From DATDRQ01 sp035291645 (lineage in GTDB: Bacteria > Chloroflexota > Anaerolineae > Anaerolineales > UBA4823): a stretch of DNA of 11,970 nucleotides. Both the position numbers and the translations under genes were made by a program. Shown in pieces: positions 6,715-11,970 of this stretch; position 1 is the first letter of the stretch, and each line of letters starts with the position of its first letter. The DNA lies in the NCBI GenBank assembly GCA_035291645.1, contig DATDRQ010000209.1:1-11970 (forward strand), read 5' to 3'. The notes beneath the pieces were generated by a model. It ran no database searches and was not told the origin of the DNA. It saw nothing but the letters and a program-made list of their open reading frames with translations.

Positions 6715-6736
6715 ATCGCGAGCGCCCCACTGCGAT
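6715..6736 (-). terminator. Weak candidate terminator after tRNA-Gln
   Basis: On the minus strand ATCGC (6732-6736) and GCGAT (6715-6719) can pair across a 12-nt loop and are followed by TTGTTTATT. The stem is only 5 bp and its tail overlaps the glmU -35 box, so it may simply be chance. It is the only terminator-like structure seen between the tRNA and glmU. Confidence 0.3.
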
Positions 6737-6821
6737 ACCGGCAATGCAGAGCTCGCCTGATGAGTTCATTATGATATCTGGTGGGACTTTCTGAGCACTT
6801 AACCACCCTTAGGCGTTCAGG

Positions 6822-6892
6822 CTGGGGCGCCCGGATTCGAACCAGGATAAACGGATCCAAAGTCCGCTGTGCTACCATTGCACCACGCCCCA
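6822..6892 (-). tRNA. tRNA-Gln (anticodon TTG)
   Basis: The minus strand folds into a complete cloverleaf of 71 nt. The acceptor stem TGGGGCG/CGCCCCA is perfect over 7 bp. The D-stem is GTGC/GCAC with a 7-nt loop, the anticodon stem GCGGA/TCCGT holds the loop CTTTGGA (anticodon TTG, reading CAA), and the T-stem CCTGG/CCGGG holds TTCGAAT. The U1-A72 pair and discriminator G73 are the known identity features of bacterial tRNA-Gln. CCA is not encoded and must be added. It stands alone, between the opp operon terminator and glmU. Confidence 0.96.
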
Positions 6893-6922
6893 GTGGGATA
6901 CCCCGAGGGATTAGCGGGCTGT

Positions 6923-6952
6923 ATTGTAACATACCCTATCCTGGGGTGACAA
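6923..6952 (-). promoter_or_regulatory. Promoter of tRNA-Gln
   Basis: TTGTCA (6947-6952) and TACAAT (6923-6928) on the minus strand are 18 nt apart, and TG one base before the -10 box makes it an extended -10. The predicted start near 6916 is about 24 nt before the tRNA 5' end, so the tRNA is probably a monocistronic transcript matured by RNase P. Confidence 0.7.
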
Positions 6953-7010
6953 TGAATCGACGGATCAGCCAAAGGCTTGCTCAGTGTCGCGGTTTATTGT
7001 CATTAATCAA

Positions 7011-7046
7011 TAAAACACCCCCTGTTCCCAATGGAAATCAGAGGGT
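7011..7046 (-). terminator. Intrinsic terminator of the opp operon
   Basis: Just after the oppF stop, the minus strand has an 8-bp stem ACCCTCTG (7039-7046) with CAGGGGGT (7017-7024), one G-T pair. An inner TTCC/GGAA stem caps the loop, and GTTTTATTG follows. This is a textbook Rho-independent terminator, 26 nt past the stop codon, that separates the transporter from the tRNA promoter. Confidence 0.85.
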
Positions 7047-7072
7047 GAACCTCTCGTGAGGAGGGGTAGCGC

Positions 7073-8089
7073 CTATTCGACGCGCCAGCAAGCTACCCAA
7101 TGATCGTCGCTGACCTCGATGAAGGGCGGTTCCTCGATGGCGCAGTGTTCCATGGCGACCGGGCAGCGGGGATGGAAGCGGCACCCATGCGGCGGGTTGA
7201 GCGGGCTGGGCACATCCCCCGGCAGGATGATGCGTTCCCGTTTCAGCTTCGGGTCAGGGATAGGGATCGCCGACATCAAGGCCTGGGTATAGGGATGGAG
7301 CGGGTTGCGGAAGAGCTCCTCGCGCGGTGACATTTCAACCATCTTTCCCAGATACATGACCGCCACACGGTGGGAGATATGTTCGACGACAGACAGGTTG
7401 TGGGCGATGAAGAGGTAGGTTAAGCCGAACTCATTCTGCAGGTCGTTGAGGATATTCAACACCTGGGACTGGATCGAAACGTCCAGGGCGGAAACCGGCT
7501 CGTCGCAGATGATGAACTGCGGTTGGAGTGCCAGGGCACGGGCGATGCCGATGCGCTGGCGTTGGCCGCCCGAGAACTCGTGCGGGTAGCGGCGGGCGTG
7601 GTAATCCTCCAGGCCGACCCGGCGCAGGTTCTCGATGACTTTCTCGAAACGCTCTCTTGGTGTTCCGATGTTATGGATCTTCAATCCTTCGGCGATCGAC
7701 TCGCCGATCGGCATGCGGGGATCGAGGGAGGCATACGGATCCTGGAAGATGATCTGCATATTGCGGCGCATCTTTTTGAGGTCGTTGCCGCTCAGATCAA
7801 ACAAATTCGTCCCTTCGAAGAGCACCTGACCGCTGGTTGGTTCGGTTAATCGCAGCATGGTGCGCCCGACCGTGGTCTTTCCGCAGCCCGACTCGCCGAC
7901 CAACCCCAAAGTCTCTCCTTTCCGAACGCTGAAACTCACGTCGTCGACAGCCTGTACAAAGGCGACCACCTTTTGGAGCAGGCCGCCACGGACGGGGAAG
8001 TATTTGACCAGGTTCTTGACCTGGACCAGATCTTCCTTGCCATTCCGGCTGGTTACGCTAGTTTGACTTAGGGTTTGTTCTTGAATCAT
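7073..8089 (-). CDS. oppF: Oligopeptide/dipeptide ABC transporter ATPase (OppF/DppF)
   Basis: This is one of the two ATPases that power peptide uptake; it works on the inner face of the membrane as a heterodimer with OppD. The 338 residues contain Walker A GESGCGKT (65-72), Q-loop Q116, signature SGGQRQR (173-179), Walker B FIICDE (192-197) and switch H230. The C-terminal oligo_HPY extension (NPLHPYTQALMSAIP, 262-276) contains C303, C309, C316 and C334. A similar four-cysteine cluster binds [4Fe-4S] in structurally studied relatives, so a cluster is plausible here. It lies 24 nt after oppD, with GAGG before its ATG, and is the last gene of the operon. Peptides are the likely substrate, but members of this family also import nickel, sugars or other solutes, so 'opp' names the family and not a proven substrate. 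Confidence 0.92.
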   Translation of the reverse strand: MIQEQTLSQTSVTSRNGKEDLVQVKNLVKYFPVRGGLLQKVVAFVQAVDDVSFSVRKGETLGLVGESGCGKTTVGRTMLRLTEPTSGQVLFEGTNLFDLSGNDLKKMRRNMQIIFQDPYASLDPRMPIGESIAEGLKIHNIGTPRERFEKVIENLRRVGLEDYHARRYPHEFSGGQRQRIGIARALALQPQFIICDEPVSALDVSIQSQVLNILNDLQNEFGLTYLFIAHNLSVVEHISHRVAVMYLGKMVEMSPREELFRNPLHPYTQALMSAIPIPDPKLKRERIILPGDVPSPLNPPHGCRFHPRCPVAMEHCAIEEPPFIEVSDDHWVACWRVE

Positions 8090-8113
8090 GAATACTGCCT
8101 CATTCTAGCAGGA

Positions 8114-9163
8114 TCAGGCGACAGGGCCGACCTCGGCCGCGCGCAGCGGCGCCAGGTGGCCTTTCTCTTCGTAACTCTGATAGAGCCAGCAGCGCACGGT
8201 ATGCTTGGGCAGCACCGGGATCAAATCCGGCTCTCTTTCGGTGCAGATCGTCAACTGGTGCTCGACCCGCGAGCGACAGCGGGGAGCGAACTTGCAACCG
8301 GGCGGCAGGTTGACCAGATTGGGGACCGAACCTGGGATGACGTCCAGCTTGTCTTTGATCTTTCCGAGGACCGGGATAGAGGCGATCAAGCCCTGGGTAT
8401 AAGGGTGCAGCGGTCTCTCGAACAGTATGTCGATATTGGTCTGCTCGACGATCCGCCCGGCGTACATGATCGCCACCCGATCGGCCAGCTCGGCAATCAC
8501 GCCCAGGTCGTGGGTGATCAGGATGACGGAGGTGCCCATGCGGGTGCGCAGGTCGCGCATCAGGTCCAGGATTTGGGCCTGGATGGTCACGTCCAGGGCA
8601 GTCGTCGGCTCGTCGGCGATCAGGAGCTGCGGGTTCAACGCCAGCGCCATAGCGATCATCACGCGCTGGGCCTGACCCCCCGACATCTCGTGGGGAAAGG
8701 CGTGCGCTTTCTTTTCCGGGTCTGGGATGCCCACCAATCGCAACAGGTCCACCGCCCGTTCCCAGGATTCCTCCCTGCCCATATTCTGGTGGATCTGGAA
8801 GACTTCCGCTACCTGGTCGGCGACTTTAAAGACCGGATTTAAGCTGGACTGTGGCTGCTGGAAGATCATCGACATGCGGTTGCCGCGCATATCGACCATC
8901 TCCGATTCGGACAACTGCAGAAGATCGCGGCCTTCAAACGCGATGCTTCCTTCGATGATTTTCCCCGGGATACCGATCAGGCGCATGATCGAGAGCGAGG
9001 TGACGCTCTTGCCGCAACCGGATTCGCCGACCAGGCCCAGTACTTCTCCCGGGTAAACCGAGAAATCGACGCCGTCGACCGCCTTGACAACCCCATCCTC
9101 AGTATAAAAGTAAGTCTTAAGGTTATGGACTTCCAATAAGGGTTGGTTATTCTGATTGCTCAC
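8114..9163 (-). CDS. oppD: Oligopeptide/dipeptide ABC transporter ATPase (OppD/DppD)
   Basis: This is the partner ATPase of OppF, 349 residues. It has Walker A GESGCGKS (46-53), Q-loop Q102, signature SGGQAQR (161-167), Walker B LLIADE (180-185) and switch H218. The FQQPQSSLNPVF segment (101-112) is characteristic of the OppD branch and separates it from OppF. The C-terminal extension has C290, C296, C307 and C325, matching the spacing in OppF (C-x5-C, then 17 residues before the last Cys), which suggests an iron-sulphur site in both subunits. The start is GTG, chosen because GGAGAG ends at a good distance upstream. It is preceded by an unusually long 225-nt spacer after oppC that contains a perfect hairpin. 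Confidence 0.93.
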   Translation of the reverse strand: MSNQNNQPLLEVHNLKTYFYTEDGVVKAVDGVDFSVYPGEVLGLVGESGCGKSVTSLSIMRLIGIPGKIIEGSIAFEGRDLLQLSESEMVDMRGNRMSMIFQQPQSSLNPVFKVADQVAEVFQIHQNMGREESWERAVDLLRLVGIPDPEKKAHAFPHEMSGGQAQRVMIAMALALNPQLLIADEPTTALDVTIQAQILDLMRDLRTRMGTSVILITHDLGVIAELADRVAIMYAGRIVEQTNIDILFERPLHPYTQGLIASIPVLGKIKDKLDVIPGSVPNLVNLPPGCKFAPRCRSRVEHQLTICTEREPDLIPVLPKHTVRCWLYQSYEEKGHLAPLRAAEVGPVA

Positions 9164-9282
9164 GAACTCTCTCCAAAACTAGCACAAAATGGGATAACCC
9201 GCCGCGAAGGTCGCTAGCAGAAGTGTGATCCGCCGGATACCCTTTCAACGGTTTTTTTGTTTATTTCTGCAACGAACCAGGA

Positions 9283-9301
9283 GCCGGGTAAGTAACCCGG
9301 C
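9283..9301 (-). other. Perfect hairpin in the oppC-oppD spacer
   Basis: GCCGGGT and ACCCGGC form a perfect 7-bp stem with a 5-nt loop. On the transcribed strand no T-run follows, so it is not a normal terminator. It more likely acts as an mRNA-processing or stability element in the middle of the operon. The remainder of the spacer (9164-9388) has a T-rich run on the plus strand (9250-9265) and no plausible gene. Confidence 0.5.
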
Positions 9302-9345
9302 ACCCGAGAAGCGCGCTTGTTTGGGGGTATTGCCCATCGAGCGGT

Positions 9346-9351
9346 ATTATA
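9346..9351 (-). promoter_or_regulatory. Possible internal -10 box upstream of oppD
   Basis: TATAAT on the minus strand, about 40 nt past the oppC stop, could start a separate oppDF transcript that would include the hairpin at 9283-9301. No recognisable -35 box lies at 16-18 nt and the motif is nearly self-complementary, so it is a weak call. Confidence 0.25.
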
Positions 9352-9388
9352 ATCCAGGTTTTCCGAACCAGCTCCCTCGTTGCAACCT

Positions 9389-10327
9389 TTAATGTTTTAG
9401 CCTCGGGTCCATCGCATCGCGCAGCCCGTCGCCGATGTAATTAAACGCCAGGACGCAGATGAAGATCGCCAGCCCTGGGAAGAAAACCTTGGCCGGCTGG
9501 GTCCACATGTCGTTCTGGTATTCGTTCAACATGTTGCCCCAGGTTGGAACCGGCGGCTGGACGCCGAAGCCCAGGAAGGAGAGCGCCGATTCGAGCACGA
9601 TCACGCCTCCCAGGAGCAGGGTGGCGGTCACGATGATCGGGGCCAGGGAATTCGGGATCATGTGGCGCATGATGATGCCGACGTTATTCAACCCGAGCGC
9701 CCTGGCGGCTTCGGTGAACTCCTGGTTGCGCAGCGACAGCACCATGCCCCGGATCAGGATGGCCGCGGTCAGCCATTCGAAAAAGACCAGGATGATCGTG
9801 ATGACCACCGCGCTGCTCCACTCGCGCGGCAACCCGGGGATGTTCATGCCGCGCAGCAGGGCGGAGAAAGCCAGCAGCAGCGGCAGGAGCGGGATCGTGA
9901 TCATAAACTCGACGAAGCGTTGGATGCTGTCGTCGATCCAACCTCCGTAGAAGCCCGAGAAAGCCCCGACGAACACGCCGATGATCGTGGCAAGGATGGT
10001 GACCACGAACGCGATCGTCAAGGAAATCCTGCCGGCATACAGCAGGCGGCTGAAGATGTCGCGCCCGATGCTGTCGGTACCCATCGGGTATTCCGCCGAA
10101 ATGGGGCCGTTGCGGATGATCTGGTTGTTGGCGTCCCGGTTCTGTTTGATCGGGTCGTGCGGCGCGATCCAGGGCGCCAGCAGGCAGGCCAGCAGGATCA
10201 AGCCGATCACCACCATGCCGGCCAGGGCCAGCTTGTGCTTCTTGAAGCGCTTCCAGACGATCTTCCAGGGGGTCTCCTCGACGACCGAAGATAAACTCTC
10301 ACTATCCAATTCAGCGATGGCTGCCAT
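9389..10327 (-). CDS. oppC: Oligopeptide/dipeptide ABC transporter permease (OppC/DppC)
   Basis: This is the second channel subunit, 312 residues. It has a cytosolic N-terminus, a first membrane segment at about 34-53, the extracytoplasmic OppC_N motif APWIAPHDP (51-59) and EYPMGTDSIGRDIFSRLLYAGR (79-100), then five further membrane segments. The EAA loop EAARALGLNNVGIIMRHMIP (206-225) is the site that contacts the ATPases. LESALSFLGFGVQPPVPTWG and the C-terminal GDGLRDAMDPRL are typical. It begins 14 nt after oppB with ACGGAG as ribosome site in the gap and is surely co-transcribed with it. Confidence 0.95.
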   Translation of the reverse strand: MAAIAELDSESLSSVVEETPWKIVWKRFKKHKLALAGMVVIGLILLACLLAPWIAPHDPIKQNRDANNQIIRNGPISAEYPMGTDSIGRDIFSRLLYAGRISLTIAFVVTILATIIGVFVGAFSGFYGGWIDDSIQRFVEFMITIPLLPLLLAFSALLRGMNIPGLPREWSSAVVITIILVFFEWLTAAILIRGMVLSLRNQEFTEAARALGLNNVGIIMRHMIPNSLAPIIVTATLLLGGVIVLESALSFLGFGVQPPVPTWGNMLNEYQNDMWTQPAKVFFPGLAIFICVLAFNYIGDGLRDAMDPRLKH

Positions 10328-10341
10328 TAATTAACACTCCG

Positions 10342-11871
<1,530 letters not shown>

Positions 11872-11949
11872 TTTAAAAAGACTCCTTCGCAGGGAATGCC
11901 CAATCCATAAAACGATGCATTAACCGCAAACGAGCACCGGCGTGGTCCG

Positions 11950-11962
11950 GCGTTCTGAACGC
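11950..11962. promoter_or_regulatory. Inverted repeat upstream of oppB, possible operator
   Basis: GCGTTC and GAACGC flank a single central base, a perfect 6+6 dyad about 80 nt before the oppB start. A nearby pair of CCGG half-sites (11937-11950) adds local symmetry. It could be a repressor site or part of a terminator for an upstream gene beyond the window edge; no clear promoter is recognisable between it and oppB. Confidence 0.3.
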
Positions 11963-11970
11963 GAATCACT

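Noticed and set aside
6678..7059. Small reading frames on both strands across the tRNA region.
   Set aside because: They span the tRNA-Gln gene, its promoter and the opp terminator and have no ribosome site or recognisable product.
8075..8842. A long plus-strand reading frame (255 codons) opposite oppD.
   Set aside because: It is antisense to a gene with all ABC ATPase motifs; its product is Asp/Gln/Arg/His-rich low-complexity sequence, as expected for the reverse complement of a GC-rich gene.
9240..9266. A plus-strand T-run after AACGG as an intrinsic terminator.
   Set aside because: The preceding bases do not form a stem longer than about 3 bp, and no plus-strand gene ends there.
9662..10294. 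A plus-strand reading frame of 210 codons opposite oppC.
   Set aside because: Its composition is dominated by Asp, Gln, His and Arg, and it lies wholly within the antisense of a confidently identified permease.

Overview
The window looks like chromosomal DNA of a Chloroflexota bacterium, probably of the Anaerolineae type. That placement is an inference from style: GC-rich genes, surface lipoproteins with Thr/Glu/Ala/Pro or Thr/Pro linkers, SH3b-tailed membrane proteins and a BCDF-ordered oligopeptide transporter. No marker gene in the window proves it. Nothing indicates a prophage, plasmid or CRISPR locus, and most genes are ordinary housekeeping or transport genes.

Layout. Positions 1-1833 (minus strand) carry two lipoproteins of the basic-membrane-protein (BMP/PnrA/Med) substrate-binding kind: a divergent complete one (745-1833) and, downstream of it, a canonical one that runs off the left edge (465-1). 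The second has its own sigma70-like promoter and a leader of about 175 nt. Positions 1930-3584 (plus strand, divergent) hold a two-gene unit: a small HAD/P-type-ATPase-like protein that appears to be translated from a leaderless mRNA, then a DUF389-like membrane protein whose C-terminus is a Thr/Pro linker and an SH3b-like domain. Positions 3615-6667 (minus) hold a compact operon glmU - CBS/CorC-type membrane protein - cdd, with each gene overlapping the next. Positions 6822-6892 hold a solitary tRNA-Gln(UUG) with its own promoter.

Positions 7073-11871 (minus) hold an oligopeptide/dipeptide ABC transporter operon in the order oppB-oppC-oppD-oppF, closed by a clear intrinsic terminator at 7011-7046. 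No substrate-binding protein gene lies in the window; it may lie beyond the right edge or elsewhere. OppB and OppC form the membrane channel, and OppD and OppF are the paired ATPases, each with four C-terminal cysteines.

Most worth a second look: the roughly 165-residue extracytoplasmic insertion in OppB; the long leader in front of the BMP gene; the leaderless HAD gene with a DxN motif coupled to a DUF389-SH3b fusion; the degenerate BMP paralogue with a CxxC pair; and a perfect hairpin in the unusually long oppC-oppD spacer. I did not find convincing evidence of a wholly new multi-gene system.
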